Assembly: GCA_945859605.1 (NCBI GenBank)
Contig: OX243822.1
Coordinates: 25,013,874-25,077,873 of the forward strand
Source: Lumbricus rubellus
Taxonomy: Eukaryota; Annelida; Clitellata; Crassiclitellata; Lumbricidae
Direction of reading: 5' to 3'
DNA: 64,000 bases
In this document: positions 51,801 to 54,924 of the stretch, in pieces
How positions within the stretch are numbered: the stretch's first letter is position 1
Layout: each line of letters begins with the position of its first letter
The notes under the pieces: generated by a model
The model's database searches: none
Told to the model about the DNA's origin: nothing
Seen by the model: the letters and a program-made list of their open reading frames with translations, nothing else
Translations under genes and position numbers: made by a program

Positions 51801-51831
51801 ACCGGAAAATCCGTACTGCGAAATGAAGTGA
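27842..51831 (+). CDS. Gene C: SUEL-lectin receptor gene carrying a Polinton in intron 1 (6 exons)
   Basis: Exons are 27842-27926, 43733-44032, 45008-45100, 48717-48854, 49428-49506 and 50982-51831. GT..AG junctions, phases 1,1,1,1,2, 1545 nt in frame for 514 aa. Same plan as gene A. The membrane span is more diverged (LPVAIPTACLLILFAIAVVVI). Intron 1 is about 15.8 kb because of the Polinton at 27966-43151. If the polymerase II transcript reads through and splices, the gene could still work; nothing in the exons is broken. The tail stops about 12 residues early at a TGA. A hAT MITE lies in intron 2, a 3.1-kb inverted-repeat element in intron 3 and a mariner-like remnant in intron 5. Confidence 0.78.
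27960..27965. repeat. Polinton target-site duplication, left copy (GACATA)
   Basis: GACATA directly precedes the element end AGTAGAAGTGG. The matching copy is 43152-43157. Six-base duplications are the known Polinton signature. On the right GACATA is followed by GACATAGACATATT, so the unit is repeated there. Confidence 0.9.
27966..28522 (+). repeat. Polinton left terminal inverted repeat
   Basis: Matches 42592-43151 in inverse orientation, ending at GTTTATAATCGT. It contains two direct copies of CATTTGACCAGTACAGCCTT 30 bp apart (27993-28012 and 28023-28042), an A-run ladder separated by GT (28042-28118), and a 78-codon ORF. Differences from the right copy are few, for example GTCGATAATT versus GTCGTTAATT. 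Confidence 0.95.
28137..28373 (+). CDS. TIR-encoded 78-aa protein, left copy (SAP-like motif)
   Basis: Starts at an ATG right after CTCCGGCGTATACAAA. Residues 7-33 (TVTELRKIAERSG...) resemble the helix-extension-helix of SAP/Rho-N DNA-binding motifs. The same motif occurs twice at the start of the PolB ORF (NLKELRQITKQRG and TVRELREIAKKRG). The middle has CxxxxxCxC, and the tail is Arg-rich (VVRRRRNG). The protein is identical to that in the right TIR. A DNA-binding role, perhaps at the ends, is inferred. Confidence 0.6.
   Translation: MDYSKKTVTELRKIAERSGKHAYFTRRWIAKFIAKIDAHTRECYDDECSCKNPQPDRQQGPREPIVVRRRRNGNSPPV
28582..32442 (+). CDS. Protein-primed family B DNA polymerase of Polinton
   Basis: Replicates the element by protein-primed strand displacement (family knowledge). 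About 1286 aa from the ATG at 28582, which has a TATA-like GTATATAAAA 20 bp before it; the ATG at 28627 is an alternative. Order: two SAP-like motifs near the N-terminus; a Cys/His finger (HYCRRCLIGF, about 29820); exonuclease box YFADFES (about 29985); an HNH/EndoVII-like zinc segment CHICGG...RDHCHLTGK...CN (30290-30390); exo II TGYDSH (about 30440); exo III YNLSDVLLLAD (about 30920); polymerase A DANNLYGW (about 31220); B KLMNNSVFGK (about 31650); C FTDTDS (about 31940). All catalytic acids are present. Uninterrupted and near the family's usual length. Confidence 0.97.
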   Translation: MEYITRHKDKRFQYKMDYSSYNLKELRQITKQRGQRGYSSLRKAELIAFILQGDRLGARAQVTKAPAHTPATVRELREIAKKRGVRGYSRLAKAELTAFLSNTWKFLNTGKNKIVFSDWLTREISQLPPQIKPPIHRFKLRETATAIKGFTKRYTIDGDNGIDVATFLRAVRPRVVRLLGKNRGVKVQFDLMCEMEKVDMKTGEVVTAEPNFKSKSDIILEATDVREIYANAADKIKESMASFQMRGSNWRFKTVLKLDIDTVVYKPLKGSSYIPLPDYLANKKAIINMKNEDDECFKWCVTRAVNPVDKNTERITKELIRQSEELNWSGIEFPVAADANVMSKFERNNNISVNVFGYEKDVNVFPLYISKHENDRCVDLLLISDGEKKHYCWIKNFNRLLALRTEKSHNSMHYCRRCLIGFRKVESLHKHTEYCSQQDAQRIELPEPGTMLSFTHHYRKMRVPFVYFADFESFIKPIGTCQPVPSPSYTNKYQKHTPSSFCYHLKCFDDDVYSQEPVRFTAENEDDDVAQKFIDSLEENVKRIYNQFKFPKKMIFGKKEQELFDSATVCHICGGEFIDDEKRVRDHCHLTGKFRGAAHNLCNLKYKVPKFFPVVFHNLTGYDSHLFIKKLRGEHGEKIKCIPCNEEKYISFSREVVVDKFVDADGKEREIKRELRFIDSLRFMPQSLDVLSKNLQKDQCKNLGKFFEGEKLDLLLRKGVYPYDYVDGVERLNETELPSKHAFYSKLTDSGISEKDYAHAKTVWDKFECKTLRQYHDLYNLSDVLLLADVFENFRDVCMKHYNLDPAWYYTSPGLAWDAALKTTGVELELLSDYDMLLMIKQGIRGGVSTISHRYAKANNEYMGEAFNPTQHSVFIPYLDANNLYGWAMSKPLPTHGFEWMNDDELNDWRNITERDGVGCVLEVDLEYPKELHDLHNDYPLAPESVKPAGSNVAKLIPNLNDKVKYVVHYENLKLYERLGLKIVKIHRGIKFVESAWLKKYIDLNTNLRTKATNDFEKDFFKLMNNSVFGKTMEAIENRVDIRLVSDEKEAIKLVAKTNYDRRTIFDENLIAVHMKKTKLFYNKPIYLGMCILDVSKTLMYDFHYNYIKAKYGDRAKLLFTDTDSLAYEIKTEDFYKAISPDVQSMFDTSDYPSDHPSGIESGVNKKVVGMFKDEAAGKQIEEFVGLRSKLYSYKMAGEDYKKCKGVKKNVVKKSITHADYKDCVFTKRQQSRAMNVIRSYRHEIYTEEVNKIALSADDDKRVIMDDGIHTLAYGHYALKTKQNKE
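32459..32788 (+). CDS. Small protein with two zinc-binding repeats
   Basis: 109 aa, starting 16 bp after PolB behind ACTAATATAAA. Two similar halves, each CxxCK...F...(N)G..xxCKxC: first CTKCKKEKSLDEF...CKLCK, second CSRCKINQNISEY...CKNCR. Such duplicated treble-clef-like repeats occur in phage and large-virus proteins next to HNH nucleases; function here is unknown. Nucleic-acid binding is a fair guess. Confidence 0.75.
   Translation: MDAVKKVCTKCKKEKSLDEFHKDNAQKNGIYPSCKLCKNAKVKELAHKYARQEIRETKDTKVCSRCKINQNISEYVNNRFQKDGKANECKNCRRKYYLACVEAQKLISL
32811..33251 (+). CDS. Adenovirus-like cysteine protease (adenain family, C5)
   Basis: 146 aa. The maturation protease that cleaves capsid precursors in adenoviruses and is presumed to do so in Polintons. 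Catalytic layout is complete: His70 in GSHWVAF, Asp85 in YFDSYG, Gln111 and Cys118 in QPDNEVFCGHLC, with the usual Gln-to-Cys spacing of seven. Short gaps on both sides suggest one transcription cluster with PolB and the spike genes. Contains one of the TAGGCCTA words. Confidence 0.93.
   Translation: MSYTTVKNINVEGVVLPNHPLTNFELLDAAKKLNIPNFRGVFLRDELPKKPRRTECGILNLDDSNGTGSHWVAFSKNGKDRIYFDSYGLPPPTELVKYLQSPVYYNSERVQPDNEVFCGHLCLHVLKKTCRPKDGATFQEVINSLH
33274..34022 (+). pseudogene. Fibre/spike-like gene, copy 1 (frameshifted)
   Basis: Two open pieces, 33274-33483 and about 33440-34022 in the next frame, together parallel the intact neighbour at 34047. The break lies at or close to the CCCC run 33433-33436, consistent with a single-base loss; a sequencing or assembly error cannot be excluded. 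The N-terminus (MPVDKFGHTDSGSTQRV) is nearly identical to copy 2 and the C-terminal jelly-roll-like part has diverged. Likely encoded a trimeric surface spike; function is inferred. Confidence 0.75.
34047..34784 (+). CDS. Fibre/spike-like protein, copy 2 (intact)
   Basis: 245 aa. The N-terminal region (about residues 1-60) is shared with copy 1 and includes GANPATGDLNMNG, like the repeats of phage and adenovirus-type fibre shafts, then DNHLTNKKYVDE, a phrase common in tail fibres. The C-terminal 130 residues (FLPRKAGCYMVATCLEIRD ... FSAAYLRP) have the look of a C1q/TNF-type jelly roll. Probable receptor-binding spike at a capsid vertex; partner unknown. The last gene of the rightward block, followed by a hairpin. 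Confidence 0.65.
   Translation: MPVDKFGHTDSGSTQRVIAGGVTLSQVNSTFLRVDGANPATGDLNMNGNCIKGLPITNTLDQGVDEALSWGQAIELITNHDDSPSNDNHLTNKKYVDERIASIVSSSTAEAAFGPAFSVYALLAQAIIANTITQVTFGTVKFDPDNCLVNSNRFLPRKAGCYMVATCLEIRDSSGKYFEGIGLYKSGGVYTHIVGGVVDGVGWKKYVSSTTLVRLTNTDYLEIFITSPNPVNILVRDFSAAYLRP
34785..34812. terminator. Hairpin between convergent Polinton gene blocks
   Basis: Arms AATTCAAAAC and GTTTTGAATT (10 bp) around an 8-base loop, located in the 65-bp gap where the rightward spike gene and the leftward major capsid gene meet. Symmetric, so it could serve both directions. The terminator role is inferred from position only. Confidence 0.4.
34850..36157 (-). CDS. Polinton major capsid protein (double jelly roll)
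   Basis: 435 aa, intact. Matches the pattern of Polinton/adintovirus hexon-like major capsid proteins: N-terminal ETA-like entry (DESVERYEWYEYEPISGANL), NIELQDLFCHPSESYLLFEG, a conserved SYSLSNQEIE strand and C-terminal VVISDKLLRFQSDG. Assembles the icosahedral shell in the proposed virion (family knowledge). A Pro/Ala-rich loop GVAPAAPAG lies mid-protein. First gene of the leftward structural block when read from its 3' side. Confidence 0.9.
   Translation of the reverse strand: MQSSDILRFTEQPLSDESVERYEWYEYEPISGANLNTSGEIRINIELQDLFCHPSESYLLFEGRLTKADNTFYVNADEATLTNNGLMHLFSQISYSLSNQEIESLFHPGQATTMLGLLKYPNDFQLAQGLNQLWYKDSGATAAIANNQGFAVRQLYIIQKPNAKGTFSFVVPLKHIFGFCDDYDKVVFGVKHTLTLVRKADDDAIFRAAAAGVAPAAPAGKVRLDKISWFMPHVIPADMEKMQLYKTIESKASLPVAYRARQCDTTSVAQSTNFSWRLSVKTLPEKPRYIILGFQTDKSGDQVQNPSIFNHCDLKNMFVMMNQDRYPVVDYNLSFPNQQFARAYRAAAAFSEKYYGMDELMTQCNITPSDFKDLFPIMVFDVSKQSERLKSSVVDIQIKGTFNTAPPANTEAYAVVISDKLLRFQSDGQKMSVVY
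36185..36643 (-). CDS. Small basic virion-type protein with amphipathic N-terminus
   Basis: 152 aa. Begins with RRRYRKQY, then GSGIFDTISGFFKRLV, which can form an amphipathic helix, then a Lys/Ala-rich repeat region (KDVAKEIGKKAIDVGKTTAI). A protein of this shape is regularly seen beside the capsid genes of Polintons. By analogy it could be an adenovirus pVI- or core-like protein that binds membrane or DNA; not proven. Confidence 0.6.
   Translation of the reverse strand: MQVINRRRYRKQYVIGGSGIFDTISGFFKRLVTSNAAKQLATTALSASKDVAKEIGKKAIDVGKTTAIDAGKRLVDKAVAKLFTPAPTPQKQAVTPETRQILERLSGVGSVGSIPNIPNINNLMMGEGLKKNGAMSIQDLVRSLNGAGMKVA
36656..37564 (-). CDS. Conserved Polinton protein of unknown function (303 aa)
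   Basis: I take the ATG at 37564 (MSFLKIDDPAKRNF), because the 42 codons upstream are only a 12-bp tandem repeat read as CRKT units and the ATG follows the usual AT-rich leader TTTTTTATTAAAA. Features: coiled-coil-like N-terminal third, then GQFYIGDTPIFIQGD and SGTPGLWELLTMKQP, which I recognise as recurrent in Polinton-derived proteins of other invertebrates. No catalytic motif. The stop is 12 bp before the next gene. Confidence 0.65.
   Translation of the reverse strand: MSFLKIDDPAKRNFIVEEFLKSKKNIQQNFLSERLGDSGLQQELTKLYKPIVESQSAISKEQNVLLSAIKENSIATTNALQTLPASLKIQFPQYPSIEAYSDDPTEDIRTLELGDVATKYLHQYASDRKIVDTTFGIRSKNGQFYIGDTPIFIQGDAVTVGNKTYSGTPGLWELLTMKQPNTSIYDNNDRDDYAEILLASDAIRQPKNPNKPKASASVKYREIIKPIWEKRTRNTPTAGKGVGGVIVISEDPNVLAKQLELRFQSFKAGNTGVRNEIVAMCDALLRQEVLSKDAYKNIMMTL
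37732..38430 (-). CDS. Conserved Polinton membrane/coiled-coil protein
   Basis: 233 aa from the ATG at 38430 (MEYEGIKLYPNL), which follows an AT-rich leader; an upstream open extension to 38484 is not needed. A charged helical region (KKEIEQERDKRAALSKKYHR) is followed by two close hydrophobic segments at about 100-145 (MGLGISGIGVLATIIATPIA), then a second charged helical region with SDHISKALVDDHISDEEY. Seen by memory in other invertebrate Polintons; function unknown. Confidence 0.65.
   Translation of the reverse strand: MEYEGIKLYPNLKNITPSAPEGEIQIAAGSAQTYRLQKISEIKKEIEQERDKRAALSKKYHRSVSVIGVVDNVLMAITMGLGISGIGVLATIIATPIAIAMEGTALGAELLSIIGSRICKKLALKAEKHERIKTLADAKLNTISDHISKALVDDHISDEEYSLILSEIEKFNGMKEEIKSKSKVAMDAMDEETKQSLIDRGREEVRQSFQSMFEKNTESVRKTTNVNMYEIM
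38460..38858 (-). CDS. dUTPase-fold-like protein, probably non-catalytic
   Basis: 132 aa. The central and C-terminal part lines up with the trimeric dUTPase pattern: AQNDITIQPKAANTLRLGLG (motif 1-like entry), a mid RQS, LLDGVISEDV in the place of the motif 3 GVID-x-DY, then NNSDSAVTINEGDSLCCV in the place of N-x-S...I-x-x-GDRIAQ. The catalytic Asp/Tyr of motif 3 and the Arg/Gln after GD are changed, so hydrolysis is doubtful; a structural or accessory role is possible. It sits among capsid genes. The fold call rests on pattern only. Confidence 0.45.
   Translation of the reverse strand: MSRPIHKFGTKPTRPVEVRTQPVSVFWKITSGATRVPVRQLGGLRWEIFAQNDITIQPKAANTLRLGLGVEMAAGLCLVSLRQSIKERRCSLLDGVISEDVIDDIIVSIQNNSDSAVTINEGDSLCCVNYQR
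38875..39471 (-). CDS. Glycine-rich hydrophobic protein of unknown function
   Basis: 198 aa. The N-terminal 75 residues are polar and repeated in style (VSIKLSHDDL, MIIKMSKTQL). Residues about 80-120 form a Gly/Ala/Leu hydrophobic segment (GGFIGAILPFLATAGRFLLG, then GALGGLGAAAG). The end has GSGLYMS / ASGLYMK / GSGYARGEG repeats. Composition and position recall minor virion proteins that contact membrane; no family named with confidence. Confidence 0.55.
   Translation of the reverse strand: MNRYMGVKVNISEAQQDKIKRSLEAGSGVSIKLSHDDLNGEHVLALTRAQINKMAAAYQKGTGMIIKMSKTQLENNKKVEGGFIGAILPFLATAGRFLLGSVLPSLAQGALGGLGAAAGSKLVDKISGSGVMYVKKGDIACKIRAAGSGLYMSPWQKGSSITASGLYMKTGSGYARGEGLLLGPNSPFQNIPILGMIL
39496..40290 (-). 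CDS. Polinton minor capsid (penton) protein
   Basis: 264 aa from the ATG at 40290 (MESSFLKQI). Recognised from the single-jelly-roll minor capsid family: ALVALETYYSFPNI, EGCYEITDINEYIQ, ENSIGRVLGF and the terminal ELAIRFHIREV. Forms vertices with the major capsid protein in the virion model. A TTG further upstream is open but a poor start. Next to the ATPase gene, 28 bp apart. Confidence 0.88.
   Translation of the reverse strand: MESSFLKQISENTEKTACNTEPKTSFSIFLSEKSTRIRTKFNPLLELEKNKKYEMALVALETYYSFPNIDATNNVFSYSPNSDTPWIDIAVPEGCYEITDINEYIQRVMKGNGHFDGVNGNYCISIAPNTNTLRSVVNIEGDYQVDFTPENSIGRVLGFHRLAYDAGYNESEDLVNIMSVSSLRVTSDIIGSSYTNGTSENVIYSFFPNVGPGYKIIEVPHNLIYLPILLSTISTMETRLTDQHGNLLNLRGEELAIRFHIREV
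40319..41107 (-). CDS. Genome-packaging ATPase (FtsK/HerA superfamily)
   Basis: 262 aa. Walker A at 31-38 (GKSACGKT), Walker B LMIFDD with acids at 146-147, then a sensor-like CFYLAQNYFKLP segment. Drives DNA into the capsid in Polinton/adintovirus models (family knowledge). Shares a 29-bp AT-only divergent gap with the PLA2 gene, likely a two-way promoter. Confidence 0.93.
   Translation of the reverse strand: MEIRDMSWGTALSKRFNNPLLPKSIRGLIVGKSACGKTTLLLNLLLRPDWLDYNNLQVFGTSLFQPEYRIIKKAYEEKLPKAAIVRLFEHRDEIVGLNASPDLVMEEMAKNSEAKSDIIAKFFESADDVPDPRDLSAEKKNLMIFDDLQLEKQNKCETYYNRGRHSNVDCFYLAQNYFKLPRQTIRENANFICLFKQDLKNCNHIYNDHVSTDMTKDEFRKLCKTVWEQPHRFVVLDLTSDKYNGKYRCGLDEFYIIEDPPA
41108..41136. promoter_or_regulatory. 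Divergent AT-rich promoter region
   Basis: Twenty-nine bases, almost all A or T (TTAAAAATATATATTATTAA), separate the ATPase start on the minus strand from the PLA2 start on the plus strand. Similar AT leaders precede other Polinton ATGs. Confidence 0.5.
41137..41661 (+). CDS. Zinc-ribbon protein with parvovirus-VP1-like phospholipase A2 domain
   Basis: 174 aa. Residues 1-40 carry a four-Cys ribbon (C3, C6, C31, C34; CVKC and CVVC). Residues about 70-140 match the viral PLA2 pattern: LPGHQFTGPGTRLD (calcium-loop YxGPG type, here FTGPG), then a PINRVDSAAYVHDLAY helix with the catalytic His116-Asp117 pair, then ADRAMINQL. In parvoviruses this domain breaches the endosomal membrane during entry; a like role here is inferred. 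Its 3' end overlaps the open frame of the integrase. Confidence 0.75.
   Translation: MYCVKCKKQTQTTDVQNAVANNGRSMLRGVCVVCGKTKTQFVKASAVAQGGDLVSSLNAATSNIKLPWAKFAGEVHLPGHQFTGPGTRLDLRLNPNETPKDWSKPINRVDSAAYVHDLAYNQHTDTASRNVADRAMINQLNNIPNPSLRERVERAIVKPILSAKTSLGLGLKKV
41628..42614 (+). CDS. Polinton integrase with C-terminal chromodomain (start unclear)
   Basis: Open from 41628 with no in-frame ATG before the catalytic core; the earliest candidate codon near conserved sequence is GTG at 41721, and the first ATG (after DLID) would lose the first catalytic Asp. Counting from 41721: Asp21 (AADLID), Asp82 (WCDKGKEF), Glu111 (IAERWVRT), only 28 residues between the last two instead of about 35. The chromodomain is at 252-286 (FRIEKVIRKR ... 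WLGYPDSFNSW). The stop lies inside the right TIR. The upstream zinc-binding HHCC domain is absent. It could be spliced, use a non-AUG start, or be 5'-damaged. Confidence 0.85.
   Translation, partial: NKPRFGFKKSLELQQDLKWTNQLANELHKPVVRNFRTRRVRVGGIDQIWAADLIDMQAFARDNDGVKFLLTVIDVFSKYGWIVPLRDKSGKSTADGFVKILRGGRQPVKVWCDKGKEFYNKNVKNLVELYSTENEGKSCIAERWVRTMKDKMFKYFTANSTRRYIDVLDEMVSNYNDTRHSSIKMTPAKASMKVNEKTVFMNLYGDEISEPITPKFTIGDRVRITRKKNIFEKGYTTRWVEEVFVVSQVQYTDPPTYKITDSAGEEIQGSFYEQELQKTTQEIFRIEKVIRKRGKKCLVKWLGYPDSFNSWINNEDLFTLCYDYKPTV
42592..43151 (-). repeat. Polinton right terminal inverted repeat
   Basis: Inverse of 27966-28522. It carries the last codons of the integrase, the second copy of the 78-aa ORF, the T-run ladder (43003-43073), the two GTACTGGTCAAATG repeats and the terminus CCACTTCTACT. 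Confidence 0.95.
42741..42977 (-). CDS. TIR-encoded 78-aa protein, right copy
   Basis: Identical in protein to the left copy at 28137-28373, reading inward from the other end. Same leader CTCCGGCGTATACAAA. Because it lies in the TIR it is kept identical by whatever homogenises the ends. Confidence 0.6.
   Translation of the reverse strand: MDYSKKTVTELRKIAERSGKHAYFTRRWIAKFIAKIDAHTRECYDDECSCKNPQPDRQQGPREPIVVRRRRNGNSPPV
43152..43157. repeat. Polinton target-site duplication, right copy (GACATA)
   Basis: Follows CCACTTCTACT directly and equals 27960-27965. Two more partial copies of the unit follow. Confidence 0.9.
43169..43215 (+). repeat. Second copy of gene C exon 1/intron 1 junction
   Basis: ATTAAGTGGTGAGTATGCTG and the following 25 bp repeat 27919-27965 on the other side of the Polinton with about three to four differences. 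It includes a spare splice donor with no exon upstream. Longer than a normal target duplication. Confidence 0.85.
43331..43390. repeat. (GACA)n-like simple repeat
   Basis: AGACAGACAGGCAGACAT...GAGAAAGAGAGAAAG in intron 1 of gene C, before the lectin exon. The stretch 43391-43732 has no recognised feature. Confidence 0.7.
43733..44032 (+). CDS. Gene C exon 2: SUEL/Gal-lectin domain
   Basis: 300-nt phase 1-1 exon. LSLRCPEMKVIQVTAV start, CYGKSCC pair, CDNKQSCTVDV, IPCGFFSSS, ERITYNC. One residue shorter than in A, in the loop after IPC. YGR and DPC missing as in the others. Confidence 0.9.
44603..44969. mobile_element. hAT-type MITE with CATGGGCGCCCGC ends (367 bp)
   Basis: Inverted ends CATGGGCGCCCGCA / TGCGGGCGCCCATG. 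Perfect 8-bp target duplication AGTGCAAC at 44595-44602 and 44970-44977. Intron 2 of gene C. The first bases match the CATGGGCG family at 14024 and 18352. Confidence 0.92.
46590..47300 (+). mobile_element. CR1/L2-like LINE 3' remnant
   Basis: Broken translation follows the C-terminus of CR1/L2 reverse transcriptase: YYQLRQLRTVARSLTP, then VHSFVTTRLDYRCS, then LIWRYMLDLAPSYLCELCS, then GPSTWNGLPL. It ends with GAGCGCCTTTGAGTAGTCTC and an AATGAATGAA tail, the same tail type as 63443-63510. Confidence 0.8.
47711..47790. repeat. 21-bp minisatellite
   Basis: About 3.5 units of GGCATACCGCTGGGGCAGAA(C/A)T in the 3.1-kb inverted-repeat element. Confidence 0.85.
49713..50751 (-). mobile_element. Mariner/IS630-like remnant with ~170-bp inverted ends
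   Basis: ACACCGTGATTCAATAAAAA and about 170 bp of following sequence at the left recur inverted at the right, ending near TTGTTGTT. The minus strand encodes the C-terminus of a mariner-type transposase: RAKETIEMLTRETPDFVSPT, then WPPNSPYLNPVDYKVW, which holds the last catalytic Asp region. The N-terminal part is deleted. Intron 5 of gene C. Confidence 0.8.
50982..51831 (+). CDS. Gene C exon 6: tyrosine-rich cytoplasmic tail, slightly truncated
   Basis: Phase 2 entry after TTTTTGCAG. Motifs: FPIYSND, RLYENH, VVYNNV, AYQVPRP, NLYSVCRDI, NVYCNL, SEYEEM, DPYTKV, NPIYEEM, STYAN and NPYCEM. Ends at TGA 51829-51831 just after EMK, where A and B continue for about a dozen residues to SKDNG. The downstream DNA still reads GTTTAAAGACAACGGAAATT, so a small deletion moved the stop. 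A possible AATAAA is at 52045. Confidence 0.85.
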
Positions 51832-51877
51832 GGTTTAAAGACAACGGAAATTAAATGGTCGTCAAAATTTATCTTTA

Positions 51878-52775
51878 GGGGTAGGGTGGGGCATAACGCC
51901 TAGTGTGGGGAATACGCCCCCGCTGAATATCTTTGCAGTTGGCGACTTTTGGTGGGATTTGATAGCTGCCCATGACAGCAGACGCCATTAAGAATTATAA
52001 GAAGTTAAAACGTGACCAATTTCTTGTTTCGGTGGAAGACAGGAAATAAAAGTTTGTTTTTCGTGTCTATTTTCTAATTCTCGTATGCAGTTCATTCAGC
52101 TGTAATGAATTTCATGTTTAAGGGATCGGCATGAGCCTTATGTCATTATTTAGCTCAATAAGTGCACAACAGAAATATAGTTTAAAGTTATCAATTCAAT
52201 TTAATAAAGAACCGACAAAATCAATAATAGCAGACAACCATGGATGTGGGGAAAAGGCCTCATACGCTGTTGGGGCAAAACGCCCCGCACGGGGCGTTTT
52301 CCCCCAATACAGATGGAAACGCCAATTTCATCAATAAATTTGGTTAGTTTCATATAATTTTTAATGTTACAAAATATACAGGCCTATTCATATAATTGTC
52401 CTTGCTTTGGGCAATATTGTGTAGGCTAAAAGAATGTTTCTATGGTATATAATGCCCCATGTAAAAGGGCTTCTTGCCCCATGTATGGGGCAAGAAGCAC
52501 TTTTACACTAGTTGAATGCAGATGTACGCCATTGGGCTTCTTGCCCCATGTAAAAGGGCTTCTTGCCCCAGGTATGGGGCAAGAAGCCCTTTTACACTAG
52601 TTGAATAAAAATTGAGTTTTTCTCGAATTGGTTTAACATTAAGTAAAATCAACATTTCTACTGAATAGTCCATATAATGCAGCTACGTTTCACCAATTTT
52701 GGTTGACTTCAGATGGCGCAACTTTACTGTGGGTGCTGTCAAACGTTAAAGGGGGCGTTTTGCCCCACCCTACCC
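51878..52775. mobile_element. MITE with GGGGTAGGGTGGGGC ends (~900 bp)
   Basis: Left GGGGTAGGGTGGGGCATAACG pairs with right GGGGCGTTTTGCCCCACCCTACCC in inverse. The interior has two tandem-like blocks each made of a hairpin GCCCCATGTAAAAGGGCTTC / GGGGCAAGAAGCCCTTTTAC. It directly follows gene C and may supply its poly(A) site. No ORF. Confidence 0.7.
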
Positions 52776-53923
52776 TATAGCTATAGTAGACTACATCATC
52801 TTTTTTATTGCACTATTGACGTTGAGACCTGGAAGAAATTGGATCTTAAAATCTACAACACTGAAGGTGTGATTTGTAGGTTTCTGTGACCTGGTGGAAC
52901 CAGTTCCTTTAAGTTTTTACTTCCACCCTAAGTTAACCACGATTACATGATCAACAACCGTGACTGTAAAAACCATTAGTAACGTGGCCTTAATTTCCAC
53001 AACACTGATATTAAACTAGGTTATATGGTCGTGAAACCATGAACTTCTCATAATTATAAAGTCCTGCATTACTAGCGATGTAGAATAAATTAATATAAAC
53101 CACTGATAGAAATAAGCAGCCAGCCACGATCGACCTACAAGACCGTCAATACGACCGTTATTATTATCGTGATCAGCTGTCAAATCTGCGGGTTTCTATT
53201 TGTCACATAGAGTGACATTGTTATACCATTGTTATGCACTCAACGACCCCATGACATATTTAATTAAAATGTCCACGTTTCCTACGGCTAATCCTAAGAT
53301 TCGTAGATCTAATTCGTGCACTTGACATCGTAAGCACAGTGAGGTGACATCGCATGTTAATTACGTCCTATTATAAACGACATAACCTGCAGGCTGATAC
53401 AAATCAAAAGCAAAAGACACCATGATGATACAGTAGGCCTACAGTTTACTGGCAACCAGTTAATTAAAATACATAATTATGTAAATGACAAATAGGCCTA
53501 TAACCGACACAACCAGCAGGATGAAACATGCAGATGACAGCATTTACAAATATCAATAATCAGACATCTAAATAACACATTTACACACTGCATAATCCTA
53601 TAACACAGCATAGGCTACTTATATGATATTAAACACAAAATGACAATACCAGAAAAATGACATGAAAAGATCTAATGAAGAACAAATGACCCATCATGCT
53701 TATGACGTAGCATGAAAGTGGCACCATTATGATTACACTCAATGCCATAATTATGCAGGCCTATGTATGTAGGCATGTACGTATGAGCACTTGTTATAAC
53801 GTCCTTTAAGATTCTACTCAAAGGCGCTCCTGTCTACAACGCAGACACTGAATCAAAGTTTCACGCCGGAGAGAAAAAGTTCAGTTGCCATGATCTAGTC
53901 CTGAGAGGTAGATTATTGGAAAA
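52776..53923. other. Intergenic DNA between genes C and D
   Basis: No gene supported. 53800-53870 holds an inverted fragment of the SINE tail (AAGGCGCTCCTGTCTACAAC and AAAGTTTCACGCC). Confidence 0.45.
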
Positions 53924-53931
53924 GTTATCAG

Positions 53932-54245
53932 CAAGACCGTGTTTTGAGTGTTTGAACACCCCCCCCCCCCCCCCAAATGGAAAATGCAGAAAAATTCTAT
54001 TTCATTTGCTAGCTCGTGATGAAAAAATCATGAAATAAAACCATGAAAACACCCCCCCCCGACGAAGTGAAATAATAGAATGCATTCACCAGCACATAAC
54101 GAAAATATTAATTTAAGCAAAATGAGATGAATTTTCAATCTGATGACTAAAAAAGAGGACGTCAGAAACTTTGGCGATGAAAAAAGGTCGTCAAAAATTT
54201 TCCGGCGAAGAAACACCACTCGAAAAAATCCTGGCTACGGCCTTG
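53932..54245. mobile_element. hAT-type MITE (314 bp)
   Basis: Ends CAAGACCGTG / CTACGGCCTTG. Perfect 8-bp target duplication GTTATCAG at 53924-53931 and 54246-54253. Contains a poly-C tract near 53960. Confidence 0.82.
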
Positions 54246-54253
54246 GTTATCAG

Positions 54254-54924
54254 TAATTACTAAGAATATTTATCTCTCTCTCGTCAGCATGTATGTATTT
54301 TGAACCCATCCACTATAATCCACTCACGCATCTGATCCACTCACTCTTCTTCAATAAAAAATTAATATACATAATATACAATATACATGTATACAATACA
54401 GCTGCAAATGATGATATGACTCTGGGGCGAAGTGAGGGTGGGGAAAGTAGGGGATTTTCCGGGAACGGAGCGGATCCTAAAATCCCCAGGCAACGCCCAG
54501 TACCCAGCTAGTATTATAGGCTATATTTTAAGACGGAACCCATGATAGCCTACATGCGACCAATTCCATATATACCTATTTTGGCCAATACATAGGCCTA
54601 TTATAGCCCTATACGTTAAATAGGCTTACGCATATTAAGTGGGTCAATATATACTTTGCATCATATAGGAAAAGTGTTTTTGGGACCAATAACAAATGCC
54701 CACACTTCTGTCATAACATTAAAACCGGAATTAGCCCTGACAGAGCCTGTACATGTCTTTCATTACCGTACGTCGGGGTAATTATTTCCAAAGTTTACAT
54801 TCATAACATCACTGCTGGTGACAAATTTCTCTGTTTGCCTTATTGTCTGTTTGTCTTATCGTCTGTTTATACAGTTCACTTCGGGTGTAACTGGGGCAGG
54901 AGACACTAAGGGTCTTGTTTGAGG
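54254..54924. other. Intergenic DNA upstream of gene D
   Basis: No coding signature. 54415-54510 is GC-rich (GGGGATTTTCCGGGAACGGA) and may be another repeat fragment. Confidence 0.4.
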
